Shown: positions 42,831 to 51,183 of the stretch, piece after piece
Position numbering within the stretch: the first letter of the stretch is position 1
Layout: every line of letters starts with the position of its first letter
Assembly: GCA_035540955.1 (NCBI GenBank)
Contig: DATLFP010000252.1
Span: 62,001 to 126,000, forward strand
DNA from: DATLFP01 sp035540955
Lineage (GTDB): Bacteria > Actinomycetota > Acidimicrobiia > Acidimicrobiales > CADCSY01
DNA length: 64,000 nt
Direction of reading: 5' to 3'
Program-made: the position numbers and the translations under genes
The notes under the pieces: generated by a model
The model's input: the letters and a program-made list of their open reading frames with translations, nothing else
Told to the model about the DNA's origin: nothing
The model's database searches: none

Positions 42831-43199
42831 TCAGCGCGACGCCATGCCTACGAGGCGCAGGCCCTCGCGCACGCCGTGCTCGGTGACGAGGTTGGCGATC
42901 TCAGCGGCGGCGTCGGCGTGTCCCTGCGAGGTGAGCGACTCGATGAGGTCGCCGGGGGAGACCTCCCAGACGGTCACTGCCACGGTCGCAAGCCCGCCCT
43001 CGTTGCTGATCGAGAGATCGACGACCTGGTACTCGGCGCACTCCCGCGCCCAGGCTGCGATCTCCTCGAGGAGCGACGGGAGGTAGCTGGCGTCGCGGCT
43101 GAACTCGTACACCCGGAAGGTGCCGTCTCGGCGCCTGGGGTTGGGCGCATCGTCGTCGTCGGTGTCGTCGTCGAGGATGTCGAGCCAGTTCGGTTCCAT
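42831..43199 (-). CDS. Small acidic hypothetical protein
   Basis: 122 residues. The first 20 are strongly acidic (LDILDDDTDDDD), then LLEEIAAWARECAEYQVVDLSISNEGGLATVAVTVW and a C-terminal helical part. The ATG at 43199 has AAGGAG 6 nt upstream, a good site, which decides against the earlier ATG at 43214. An acidic DNA mimic or an antirepressor for the XRE protein would suit its place, but that is speculation. A possible promoter TTGCAG-N18-TACACA lies at 43346-43375 on the minus strand. Confidence 0.7.
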   Translation of the reverse strand: MEPNWLDILDDDTDDDDAPNPRRRDGTFRVYEFSRDASYLPSLLEEIAAWARECAEYQVVDLSISNEGGLATVAVTVWEVSPGDLIESLTSQGHADAAAEIANLVTEHGVREGLRLVGMASR

Positions 43200-43280
43200 G
43201 CTGTCTCCTTGCACTTGGTCGTTGAGCGGTGCGGAGGCCGGACGGGGCTAGTCGGGCTGCCCGGGCACGCCTCCGGCTCC

Positions 43281-43314
43281 TGCAAGCCCTCGCCAACCCG
43301 GATCGGCGACATGG
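43281..43314 (+). repeat. Bipartite repeat, copy B
   Basis: TGCAAGCC at 43281-43288, 15 bases, CGGCGACATGG at 43304-43314, same orientation as copy A. Confidence 0.85.
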
Positions 43315-43590
43315 CGGATTGCGCCGAGCAGACCGAGTCGCGCTGTGTGTACGGTTTGGGCCACACACACTGCAACGAACAACCAAAATGAGAAATCGAG
43401 GCGCCGGAGTCCGTAGTACTGTCGACAGAGCCGTTCGTCGGTGCGTAGTGGATCGCTGAGCCCGCTACGCCATCGACCGCCGCCGGACGACTCGCTCGGC
43501 CACACACGCACCCCACGCGCAACGACGCTTGGAGGAACGCGGTGGTCGAAGGCCGCTTCGCATCCCGATCTCTGGCGATGTCGGGACCCT

Positions 43591-43625
43591 CCATGTCGCC
43601 GCGCGGCGGTCTTGGAGGCTTGCAG
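43591..43625 (-). repeat. Bipartite repeat, copy C, at the Tad operon start
   Basis: Inverted relative to A and B: CCATGTCGCCG (43591-43601), 15 bases, GGCTTGCA(G) (43617-43625), ending 5 bp before the first ATG of the operon. It contains the GGAGG that may serve as ribosome site, and an 11-codon leader frame ATG 43593 to TAG 43626-43628. Confidence 0.85.
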
Positions 43626-43630
43626 TAGTG

Positions 43631-44218
43631 ATGACTCGTCCAGCTCCCGCGCGACGCCGGCTCCTCGTGCTGCTCGCGATCGCCGTTCTGGCTGCCGCGT
43701 CCTGCTCCGATGACGACGACGGCGCCGTGGCGAGGGATTCCACGACGAGCAGCACGGCGCGCCGGTCGACGACGACCACGACGGCCGATCCGGACGAGGC
43801 GCTCGAGGACGAGGTCGAGGCGGCCTACATCGCGTCGAGTCGAGCGTTCATCGACGCGGCAGCGATCCCCGATCCGAACTTCCCGGCGCTTGCTGCCACC
43901 CACACCGGCCCGATGTTCGAGCAGCGGCACGGCGTCCTCCTGGGTCTGCAGGCGGACGGGCGCGTCATCCGCTACCCGCCGAGCTCGCAGTACCGCATCG
44001 AGGTCAGCGACGTCGAGATCGACGGCGACATCGCCCAACTCGAGGTCTGCGTCGTGGACGACGGCGAGACCGTGGTCGCGTCGTCGGGCGAGCTGGTCGC
44101 CCACGGCCTCTTCACCGTGCAGGCGCGGGCCGCGATGCGTCGCATCGACGGAACGTGGCGACTCGCTGAGCGGCTCGAGGACGGCGAGTGGGAAGGGATC
44201 GCAGGTTGCGCCGCCTGA
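43631..44218 (+). CDS. Lipoprotein, NTF2-like
   Basis: 195-residue exported lipoprotein, first gene of the Tad operon. Signal peptide and lipobox LVLLAIAVLAAASC (Cys about 24), a Thr/Ser/Asp-rich tether, then a mixed alpha/beta domain (EDEVEAAYIASSRAFIDAAAI, YRIEVSDVEIDGDIAQLEVCVVD) like NTF2/SnoaL folds found in extracytoplasmic parts of transfer machineries. ATG at 43631; a GTG codon directly before it (43628) is also in frame. Role in the pilus is unknown. Confidence 0.7.
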   Translation: MTRPAPARRRLLVLLAIAVLAAASCSDDDDGAVARDSTTSSTARRSTTTTTADPDEALEDEVEAAYIASSRAFIDAAAIPDPNFPALAATHTGPMFEQRHGVLLGLQADGRVIRYPPSSQYRIEVSDVEIDGDIAQLEVCVVDDGETVVASSGELVAHGLFTVQARAAMRRIDGTWRLAERLEDGEWEGIAGCAA

Positions 44219-45138
44219 TCCTCGCGGTGGTGGCGGGGCTCGTGACTCTCTGCCTTCCTCTTGCTGCACCCGCGTCCGCAGACCACACCGGCGGCGGCGG
44301 AGAGGCCAGCCGAGACGACCAACGGGCGGGCGGAGAGATCCTCGACGATGGTTCCGGCGCGGAGGTCATTGCCGAGGACGGCGAGGACCTCGGCGACCCG
44401 ACCGCGCCTCGTGCCGGTGGCGGCAACGTCACCTGCCGCTGGCACGAGCTGCACGGCGAGGAGGACGCAGCGGGGCCGCCGCTCGACTGGAGCCTGCTCA
44501 CCAACCCGCCGCCCGACTGGGTGGGCCAGCAGGTGTCGGTGATCCGCATCTGCAGCGACGGAGTGACCTACGAGTCGGCCGACATCGTCACGTTCACGCT
44601 GCCGGTGAGCGGGCCGCCGGCGAACCCGCGCGACCTGGCGTTGATGGCGCGCAACCGCCTGCCGTTCCCGCTGCCCGATGTCGCGTTTTCGCCCCCGCTT
44701 AATGATCCCGACGACTTCCTCCTGGTTCAGCTCGAGTCGTGGATCTGGGCCACGAACTGGGCGGACGTGTCGCGTACCGCCGAAGCCGGCGGTGTCGTCG
44801 CGACGGTCACGGCTCGCCCGGTCCGGATGACGTGGGACTTCACACCGCGCAGATCAGACCCAACGACCGAAGGCGGATGCGCGGGGCCGGGCACGCAGTA
44901 CGACGCGTCGAAGCGTCCGGAGGAACAGTCGACGGCGTGCAGCATCACCTTCCGGCACAGCTCGGCGGGCGAGCCCGGTGCGGCGTACGAGGGCCACATC
45001 ACCGTGATCTACGAGGTGTCCTGGACCTCGAACCTTGGTGTCGGCGGGTCGCTCGGCACCGTGCCGCGCACGACGGTGATGCCGGTGCGCGTCGGCGAGC
45101 AGCAGGCACTCAACGAGTCGGGAGGAACACAGCAATGA
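44188..45138 (+). CDS. Secreted hypothetical protein
   Basis: 316 residues with an Ala/Val/Leu signal peptide ending APASA. An acidic Gly-rich segment follows (about 35-75), then a beta-rich domain containing NVTCRWHEL and two further cysteines that could pair, and GGCAGPGTQYDASKRPEEQSTACSITFRHS (split), ending with a hydrophobic strand ITVIYEVSWTSN. Not recognised; secreted partners of this kind are common in actinobacterial Tad/T4SS clusters. GTG 44188 has GAGG upstream; TTG 44206 with GGAAGGG is an equal alternative. Overlaps the lipoprotein gene. Confidence 0.65.
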   Translation: MGRDRRLRRLILAVVAGLVTLCLPLAAPASADHTGGGGEASRDDQRAGGEILDDGSGAEVIAEDGEDLGDPTAPRAGGGNVTCRWHELHGEEDAAGPPLDWSLLTNPPPDWVGQQVSVIRICSDGVTYESADIVTFTLPVSGPPANPRDLALMARNRLPFPLPDVAFSPPLNDPDDFLLVQLESWIWATNWADVSRTAEAGGVVATVTARPVRMTWDFTPRRSDPTTEGGCAGPGTQYDASKRPEEQSTACSITFRHSSAGEPGAAYEGHITVIYEVSWTSNLGVGGSLGTVPRTTVMPVRVGEQQALNESGGTQQ

Positions 45139-45806
45139 CCGTCACGTCCCCCGCGCCGCCCACCTCGAGGCTGCGAAGCAACGGCTCGACGCCCGCGCCC
45201 GTGCGCGTGCGATCGGCCCGGAGCCGCCGGATGCCGTGGCTCGCACTGGCCCTGGTCCTCGTCGTCGGCGGCGGCCTGCTCGTCGGGCTCCTCGTGCAAT
45301 CGGCTGCGGAGCGATCGACGGTGCTCGCCGCGGCGCGCAGCATCGCACCCGGTCAGGTCATCACCGATGCGGATCTCCGCGTCGTCGACGTTGGTGTCGA
45401 CGGCGAGGCTGCGCTGGTGCCAGCGGCGTCCCGCCCGAGCATTGTCGGCAAGGTCGCGGTGGTCGGAATCCCCGAGGGCGCCTTGCTCGCCCCGGGCCAG
45501 GTCGCGGCCGGCGGCGGGATCGAGCCGGGCACGGTCGTCGTCGGCGCACTGCTCGCGCCCGGCGAGCTGCCGGTCTCGACGCTGCGCGCCGGTGACGGCG
45601 TCGAGCTCGTCGCGGTGAGCGGCGGTCAAGGCGCCGATCGCGAGACACTCGGGACCGGCACCGTGTTCACGACTGCGCCGGGAACGCAGACCGGCTCGGT
45701 GTTCGTATCGCTGGTCGTCGACGAGGCGATCGCCGAGCTGGTGGCCGACGTCGCCTCGCAGCAACGGCTGCGCCTGCTGCTGCTCCCGGCGGGAGCGGAC
45801 GAGTGA
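45135..45806 (+). CDS. SAF-domain protein, CpaB/RcpC-like
   Basis: 223-residue periplasmic-side Tad assembly protein. One N-terminal membrane helix (WLALALVLVVGGGLLVGLLV, about 35-54), then the SAF domain AARSIAPGQVITDADLRVVDV (split) and VGIPEGALLAPGQV, followed by DGVELVAVSG, as in CpaB/RcpC. In diderms CpaB couples to the secretin; here no secretin gene exists, in line with a monoderm envelope. ATG overlaps the previous stop (ATGA), with GGAGG upstream. Confidence 0.85.
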   Translation: MTVTSPAPPTSRLRSNGSTPAPVRVRSARSRRMPWLALALVLVVGGGLLVGLLVQSAAERSTVLAAARSIAPGQVITDADLRVVDVGVDGEAALVPAASRPSIVGKVAVVGIPEGALLAPGQVAAGGGIEPGTVVVGALLAPGELPVSTLRAGDGVELVAVSGGQGADRETLGTGTVFTTAPGTQTGSVFVSLVVDEAIAELVADVASQQRLRLLLLPAGADE

Positions 45807-46627
45807 CGATCTGGGCGGTCGGCTCGCTGCGTGGTTCGCCGGGCGCGACCACGTTGGCCATGGGTCTCGCCGCGGCGTGGCCGGCGGCGACCGGGCGCAG
45901 CCGTGTCGTCCTCGAGGCCGATCCTGACGGCGGCGTCCTGGCTGCGCGCTTCGACGAGCTCCGCGCCGACCGGACCATCGCGGACGCGGCGGTGGCGCTA
46001 CGTCGCGATGTCGACCTGGAGCGACTGTTGAAGACGGCGCGACCGGTATGGGGAGCGGTGCCGGTGATCCCGAGCCATCCATCGGCCGAGCAGACGGCGG
46101 CGGTGCTCGTCAACGCCGCGGACCGACTGTCGGTCGGCCTGGCGGGAGCGCTCGAGGTCGACGCCATCGTCGACGTCGGGCGGTTGACGGCGCGCTCGCC
46201 GGCGGTGCCCCTGGCACGTCGTGCAGTCGCGACGCTGCTGGTGAGCGGGACCCGGTTCGAAGACGTCGCCGGCCTGGCGGCGCGTGTCCGGGAGCTGCGA
46301 GCTGCCGGCGTCGAGCCGTCGCTGGTCGCGATCGGCGAACGTGGCTACGACCCCGACGACGTCGCGGTCGAGGCCGACCTGCCCCTCTTCGCCGTCCTGC
46401 CCCACGACCCTCGATCGGCCGCCGCGCTCGCCGGCCACACCTCCGGCGACGGCCGCCTGCGCCGGTCGCTGCTGTGGCGGACGATCTGCGAAGCGGCGTC
46501 TCGCCTGCTGCAGCTGGCGGCGCCGCCGGTGACCAGCAATGAGACACCGACGATCAACCTCGACCTGCGAGCCGAGGCGTTCGAGCCACAGTCGAACGGC
46601 CGTCGACCCGAGGTCACCTCGCCGTGA
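45803..46627 (+). CDS. TadZ/CpaE-like ATPase with degenerate Walker A
   Basis: 274 residues of the MinD/ParA fold that places the Tad machine in the cell. The N-terminal loop reads SLRGSPGATTLAMGLAAAWP: the deviant Walker A lysines (KGGxGKT) are both absent, so nucleotide binding is weakened or lost. ADRLSVGLAGALEVDAIVDVGRL covers the switch region with the Walker B-like acidic residue. GTG overlap with the SAF gene, and its stop overlaps tadA. Confidence 0.75.
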   Translation: MTIWAVGSLRGSPGATTLAMGLAAAWPAATGRSRVVLEADPDGGVLAARFDELRADRTIADAAVALRRDVDLERLLKTARPVWGAVPVIPSHPSAEQTAAVLVNAADRLSVGLAGALEVDAIVDVGRLTARSPAVPLARRAVATLLVSGTRFEDVAGLAARVRELRAAGVEPSLVAIGERGYDPDDVAVEADLPLFAVLPHDPRSAAALAGHTSGDGRLRRSLLWRTICEAASRLLQLAAPPVTSNETPTINLDLRAEAFEPQSNGRRPEVTSP

Positions 46628-47961
46628 CCGCGCTCGACAACGGCGCTCGGCGCCTGAGCGACGCCGAGCTCGACCCGATCGCAGCTCGGCTGGCGCGGGA
46701 GATCGCGGAGGAGCTGGCGACTGCCGACGGCGAGTCGCCGGTGTCCCAGCAGGACCCGTCGCGGCAGGCACTGACCCACAAGCTGCTTGTCGCCAGGCTC
46801 GACCACCTGTCGCGCGAGTTCATGTCCCAGGGGCGCGACCTGTCTGAAGCCGATGAGGACGAGCTGACGAGCCGCATCCGGTCGCACCTGTTCGGCGAAG
46901 GCGAGCTGGACCGGCTCGTCCAGGACGACTCGATCGAGAACGTGTTCGCCAACGCGTGGGACGACGTGTGGGTCCGCCGGGCCGACGGCACCACCGAGCG
47001 GATCCCGCCGATAACGGCGAGCGAGGAAGCGCTGAACGAGCTGATCCGGCAGACAGCGGCTCGCGATGGTCGCAGCGAGCGCCGGTTCGACCGCGGCCAA
47101 CCGTCGGTGAGCTTCCGTCTTGCCGGCGGATCGCGCTTCACGGCCGTACGGGACGTGTCGGGCCGCACCGCCTTCGCGTTGCGCCGCCACCGGCACACCG
47201 ACACCGACCTCGACGAGCTGTACCGGCTCGGGACGATCGGCCGCGCGCTCGCTGCGCTCCTGGCGGCGGCGGTGCGGGCTCGATTCAACATGCTCATCGT
47301 CGGTGGCACCGACGCCGGCAAGACCACGCTGCTGCGCGCCCTCATCAACGCCATCCACCCCGACGAGCGACTCGTCACCGTCGAGGACGCGCTCGAGCTG
47401 CAGCTCTCGAAGCATCCCGGTCGCCACAAGAACCTCCTCGAGCTGGAGTGCCGCGAGCAGAACATCGAGGGCCAGGGCGAGGTCACGATGCGCTACCTCA
47501 CCCGCCTGGCGCTGCGCTTGTCACCGGACCGGTTGATCGTCGGCGAGGCACGGGGACCGGAGATCCTCGACATGTTCCAGGCGATGTCGCAGGGCAACGA
47601 CGGTTCGATGGGGACGCTGCACGCCCGTTCGTCGGCCGACGCGTTCGTGCAGATCACGCGCTACGCGCTCAAGGCGCCCGAGCACCTGACCCCCGAAGCG
47701 GTCGCGGTCGACATCGCGGCGTCGCTGGACTGGGTGCTGCACGTCCACAAGCTCCGCGACGGGCGCAGGGTCGTGTCGTCGGTGCGCGAGATCACCGGGC
47801 ACGACGGCACCCAGGTCATGTCCAACGAGATGTTCGCACCCGACGAGCTCGGCCGCGCCGCGTTCCGGACGCCGTTGCAGGATCGCTCGCTGGATCGGCT
47901 CGCCGATGCGGGGTTTGATCCGTCGCTGCTGGAGCTGCCCGGCGGAGGCTGGACGTGGTGA
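46624..47961 (+). CDS. tadA: TadA/CpaF-type secretion ATPase
   Basis: Hexameric motor for pilus extension, 445 residues. An N-terminal helical domain, DDSIENVFANAWDDVWVRR (typical of CpaF) near 100, Walker A IVGGTDAGKTTLLRAL near 230, Asp box TVEDALELQL, Walker B RLIVGEARGPEILDMFQAM near 305, His box GSMGTLHARSS. GTG overlaps the upstream stop. Related to VirB11, so it could also serve the channel downstream. Confidence 0.93.
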   Translation: MTALDNGARRLSDAELDPIAARLAREIAEELATADGESPVSQQDPSRQALTHKLLVARLDHLSREFMSQGRDLSEADEDELTSRIRSHLFGEGELDRLVQDDSIENVFANAWDDVWVRRADGTTERIPPITASEEALNELIRQTAARDGRSERRFDRGQPSVSFRLAGGSRFTAVRDVSGRTAFALRRHRHTDTDLDELYRLGTIGRALAALLAAAVRARFNMLIVGGTDAGKTTLLRALINAIHPDERLVTVEDALELQLSKHPGRHKNLLELECREQNIEGQGEVTMRYLTRLALRLSPDRLIVGEARGPEILDMFQAMSQGNDGSMGTLHARSSADAFVQITRYALKAPEHLTPEAVAVDIAASLDWVLHVHKLRDGRRVVSSVREITGHDGTQVMSNEMFAPDELGRAAFRTPLQDRSLDRLADAGFDPSLLELPGGGWTW

Positions 47962-48815
47962 TCGTTGCCGCCGTCCTGGGCGGCGCGCTGATCGGACTTG
48001 GCCTTTTCGTCGGTGTCGTCGCGATGGCCGGGGAGCCGTCGCGACTTGCCGACCGCGCCCGACCCGCGCTGCCGCCGTGGCTGTCGGACAAGTTCGCACT
48101 GCGGCTGAGCCTCGCGGCAGCGGCGACGATCGTCGTCTGGTCGGTCACCGGCTGGCCCGCGGGCGGGCTGATCGCCGGCCTGGGCGCGGCGGCGGGTCCG
48201 AGCCTCGTCGGCGCCAAGGCGAGGCGGCAGGCGGCGGTGGCGCGCATCGAGGCGATCGCCGGTTGGGCCGAGCAGCTGCGCGACGTCATGGCTGCAGCCG
48301 ACGGCATCCAGTCGGCGATCCTGACCACGGCACCGCTGGCCCCCGAGCCGATCCGGCGCGAGGTGGAGCGCCTCGCCGACCGCCTCGTCCAGCAGGAGCG
48401 TTTCTCCGTCGCGCTGCGTCGGTTTGCCGACGAGGTCGGCCATCCGCTGACCGACATGATCGTCACGTCGCTGCTGATCGCGAGCGAACGGCAGGGACGC
48501 CTGGCCGACCTGCTGAGCGAGGTCGCGGCGTCGGCACGAGCGACGGCGACGATGCGGCTGCGGGTCGAGGCGGCGCGCGCTCGGACCTACGTGACCACCC
48601 GGCTCATCATCGGCGTCACGATCGCCATCGCCACGTGGCTGGTGGTCGTCCGTCGGGATTACCTGACGCCGTTCGACACGGTGGGCGGACAGGCAATGCT
48701 CGTGCTGATCGGCGCGGTGTTCGCGGTGTCGGGCGTGCTGATGCAGCGAATGGCACGGCCAGACGAGCCGGCACGGCTGCTCGCCGGTGCCGATGGCGAC
48801 AGGGCTTGGCGATGA
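47958..48815 (+). CDS. tadB: TadB-like inner-membrane platform protein
   Basis: About 285 residues, T2SSF-like. One or two N-terminal helices, a soluble helical domain with EAIAGWAEQLRDVMAAADGIQSAIL and FADEVGHPLTDMIVTSLLIASERQG, then two helices at the C-terminus. Partner of TadC in the pilus base. Start set at GTG 47958 overlapping the tadA stop (GTGA); GTG 47955 is one codon earlier. Confidence 0.87.
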   Translation: MIVAAVLGGALIGLGLFVGVVAMAGEPSRLADRARPALPPWLSDKFALRLSLAAAATIVVWSVTGWPAGGLIAGLGAAAGPSLVGAKARRQAAVARIEAIAGWAEQLRDVMAAADGIQSAILTTAPLAPEPIRREVERLADRLVQQERFSVALRRFADEVGHPLTDMIVTSLLIASERQGRLADLLSEVAASARATATMRLRVEAARARTYVTTRLIIGVTIAIATWLVVVRRDYLTPFDTVGGQAMLVLIGAVFAVSGVLMQRMARPDEPARLLAGADGDRAWR

Positions 48816-49693
48816 TCGCCCCGTCATTGCTGGCTGGCGCCTTGATCGGCATGGGCCTGTTGGTGGCGCTGCGGGTCGCCGTCGAGCCGCCTATGCCACA
48901 CCTCGGCCGGCGGCTCACCGAGCTGTACGAACCGCCGCCGGGTGACGGTGCCGAAGCGGTGCGCGCCCGGTGGCGATCGTGGGCCCTCAAGGCGATGCGC
49001 TTCGGCGGCCCCGACCTCGCCACGCTGCGCCGCGACCTCGCCGTGTGCGATCTCACCATGGAACGGCACGCGGTCGTGAAGCTCGGCTTCGCCGTGGGCG
49101 GCGCTCTCGTCCCGCTCGCCGTGGCGGCGGTGTGGGCGGCGGCCGGCATCACGGTGGCTCCGGCAGTGATCGTGCTCGGCGCGACCGTCGCGGCCGTGGC
49201 CGGCTTCGTCGTGCCGGATGTGGTGCTGGCTCGGCGCGCGGCGCGGCGCCGCCGTGACTTCCGGTACGGGCTGAGCCTGTTCCTCGAGCTGGTGGTGATC
49301 GTGCTCGCCGGTGGCGGCGGCGTGAACACTGCGCTGTACGACGCCGCGAGCGCGGGAACCGGCTGGGGCTTCGGCGCCCTGCGGCGCACGCTGCACACCG
49401 CCCGCCTGCAGCGCCGCTCGCCGTGGGCGGCGCTGACCGAGCTCGCCGACCAGATCGGCTCGGGCGAGCTCCGCGAGCTGGCGTCGTCGGTCGAGCTCGC
49501 AGGCACGTCCGGCGCACGAGTCCGGGAATCGCTGCGGGCCAAGGCCATCAGCGTCCGCGACCACGAGCTGGCCGAGTCCGAAGCCGAGGCGCTCGCTGCC
49601 TCGGAACGAATGGGCGGGCCGATGGTCGGCATGTTCGTCGGGCTGATCCTGCTCATCGGCTACCCGGCGATGGTGACCGTCCTCGCCCTCTGA
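48812..49693 (+). CDS. tadC: TadC-like inner-membrane platform protein
   Basis: 293 residues, second T2SSF-type protein. Helices near the N-terminus and at about 95-145, soluble part with FLELVVIVLAGGGGVNTALYDA and VELAGTSGARVRESLRAKAISVRDHELAESEAEA (split), one C-terminal helix (MVGMFVGLILLIGYPAMVTVLAL, split). ATG overlaps the tadB stop (ATGA). The next gene follows after 13 bp with its own strong ribosome site. Confidence 0.87.
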   Translation: MIAPSLLAGALIGMGLLVALRVAVEPPMPHLGRRLTELYEPPPGDGAEAVRARWRSWALKAMRFGGPDLATLRRDLAVCDLTMERHAVVKLGFAVGGALVPLAVAAVWAAAGITVAPAVIVLGATVAAVAGFVVPDVVLARRAARRRRDFRYGLSLFLELVVIVLAGGGGVNTALYDAASAGTGWGFGALRRTLHTARLQRRSPWAALTELADQIGSGELRELASSVELAGTSGARVRESLRAKAISVRDHELAESEAEALAASERMGGPMVGMFVGLILLIGYPAMVTVLAL

Positions 49694-49706
49694 CCAAAGG
49701 AGACCC

Positions 49707-49928
49707 ATGCTGCTTAACGCCCAGGTGCACGTGATGCTCTGGTACACCGCCGCTCGTGACCGGCTCCGGGAGCTGGCACGAGACGAACGAGGCGACGCCT
49801 ACACGTCGACGATCATGATCGCCATCGGCGTCGTCATCGCCATCACGGTTGGCGGCATCCTGCTGTTCAAGTTCCAGACCAAGGCCGAGGGGATCGACAC
49901 CGACACACCCATCGCGCCCGGCGGCTGA
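49707..49928 (+). CDS. Flp-like pilin
   Basis: 73 residues. A polar N-terminal part RDRLRELARDERGDAY then a single hydrophobic helix (IMIAIGVVIAITVGGILLF) and a short polar tail: the layout of a class III prepilin, with the likely cleavage after the Gly of DERG, before DAYTS. It should be the main pilus subunit, processed by the prepilin peptidase at 54094. ATG with AAAGGAG 6 nt upstream, the strongest ribosome site in the operon, as expected for the major subunit. Confidence 0.75.
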   Translation: MLLNAQVHVMLWYTAARDRLRELARDERGDAYTSTIMIAIGVVIAITVGGILLFKFQTKAEGIDTDTPIAPGG

Positions 49929-49937
49929 GCCGAGCCG

Positions 49938-50348
49938 ATGACCGTGTGGCGACGCCTCGGTGACGAGCGGGGCACGTCGACCGCGAGCTTCGTGATCCTG
50001 TTCCCGCTGTTCCTGTTCATGTTCATGGGACTCGTGCAGTGGGGCCTCTACTTCCACGCCCGGAGCCAGGTCGCCGCCGCCGCCCAAGATGCGGCGCGCG
50101 CGACGCAGGGTGTCGATGGCACCGTCGAGGACGGGCGGGCGGTCGCCTCGAGCCTGCTCGAAGACGCCACGAGCAGCGGACTCCTCGACGACGTGACCGT
50201 CGACGTGACCCGCGCCGATGGCATCGTCCGTGCCCAAGTCGACGCGCAGGTGCGTGTCCTCGTTCCGCTGCCTGGCTTCGACGTCCATGTGCGGGGTGTG
50301 AGCCAGGGTGCCACCGAAGAGTTCCAGCCAGAGCCGGAGCGCGGCTGA
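49938..50348 (+). CDS. TadE-like pseudopilin
   Basis: 136 residues. DERGTSTASFVILFPLFLFMFMGLVQW is the TadE prepilin-like segment (cleavage after Gly in DERG), followed by HARSQVAAAAQDAARA, the conserved extension, and a small extracytoplasmic domain. Minor pilin or assembly factor. ATG at 49938; its stop overlaps the next start (TGATG). Confidence 0.85.
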   Translation: MTVWRRLGDERGTSTASFVILFPLFLFMFMGLVQWGLYFHARSQVAAAAQDAARATQGVDGTVEDGRAVASSLLEDATSSGLLDDVTVDVTRADGIVRAQVDAQVRVLVPLPGFDVHVRGVSQGATEEFQPEPERG

Positions 50349-50767
50349 TGGCCAGCCGGAGCGACGAACGAGGCTTGGCGACGGTCGAGCTCGTGCTGAT
50401 GACCCCGGTCCTGTTCCTCGTGCTGAGCTTCCTGGTCGTCGCCGGGCGGTTGACGACGGTGCGGGGAGATGTCGCCGCGGCGGCACGCGACGCGGCCCGG
50501 GCAGCATCGCGAGCTGCGACCTTCGAGCAGGCGACCGAGGAGGCGCGGTCGACCGCCGAGGCGAGCCTCGGTGGGCGGGACGTCACCTGCCGGGACCTGA
50601 CCGTCGAGCTGGAGGACCCGGCGACGTTCCGCGCCGGCGGCACCGTCGCGGTGAGAGTTGCGTGCGGTGTGTCGCTCACCGACGTCGCCATACCCGGCCT
50701 GCCAGGAGCGCGCACGATCGAGCACCGCAGTGTCGAGGTCATCGACGTGTACCGGGGTGGCGAATGA
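50348..50767 (+). CDS. TadE-like pseudopilin, second copy
   Basis: 139 residues. Again DERG followed by LATVELVLMTPVLFLVLSFL, here with the Glu at +5 typical of type IV prepilins, then VRGDVAAAARDAARAASRAA. Two cysteines in the C-terminal domain (VTCRDL, VACGVS) could form a disulfide. ATG within the TGATG overlap. Confidence 0.85.
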   Translation: MASRSDERGLATVELVLMTPVLFLVLSFLVVAGRLTTVRGDVAAAARDAARAASRAATFEQATEEARSTAEASLGGRDVTCRDLTVELEDPATFRAGGTVAVRVACGVSLTDVAIPGLPGARTIEHRSVEVIDVYRGGE

Positions 50768-51183
50768 GACGAGCGCGCGACGAGCGAGGACAGGTCACCG
50801 GCATGGTCGCCGTGCTGGCGGTCGCGCTGCTAGCGCTCGGGGCGCTGGTGTTCGATGGCGGCCAGATCCTCACCGCCCGGCGAGAGGCCAACAACCTCGC
50901 CCGCCAAGCGGCACGCGCCGGTGCGCAGCAGCTCGACGTCGCCCAGGCGCGGACCGGAACGTTCACCCTCGACCCAGCCGCAGCCGACGCCTCCGCTCGC
51001 GCGTATCTCGCCGACGTCGGCGTCACGCCGGTGTCCGTTCGTGTCACCGGCGACCGCGTCGAGGTTACCGTCGAGCTGACCCAGCCGACTCCGCTGCTGT
51101 CGATCCTCGGCATCGACGAGCGCACCGTGACCGCGACGGCGTCGGCGAGGGCTGCTCGCGGCGTGACGGAGGAGGGAGCGTGA
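50764..51183 (+). CDS. TadG-like pseudopilin
   Basis: 139 residues. DERGQVTGMVAVLAVALLALGALVFDGGQILTARREANNLAR (split) is the TadG/TadE-related membrane segment, followed by ARAGAQQLDVAQARTG and a short beta-rich domain. It lacks the von Willebrand domain of long TadG proteins. ATGA overlap with the previous gene and TGATG overlap with the next. Confidence 0.8.
   Translation: MRRARDERGQVTGMVAVLAVALLALGALVFDGGQILTARREANNLARQAARAGAQQLDVAQARTGTFTLDPAAADASARAYLADVGVTPVSVRVTGDRVEVTVELTQPTPLLSILGIDERTVTATASARAARGVTEEGA

Larger units (their letters stand above)
43200..43630. other. Regulatory intergenic region of the element
   Basis: 431 bp without a convincing gene, between the minus-strand regulator operon and the plus-strand Tad operon. 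It holds bipartite repeats B and C, a 10-bp palindrome CTGTCGACAG (43419-43428), a stretch of lower G+C (about 43345-43400), and a possible minus-strand promoter (43346-43375). No plus-strand promoter is obvious. Confidence 0.6.

Noticed and set aside
43248..43511. 87-residue minus-strand frame in the regulatory region
   Set aside because: Poor composition, no ribosome site, and it overlaps two repeat and promoter features; no support beyond being open.
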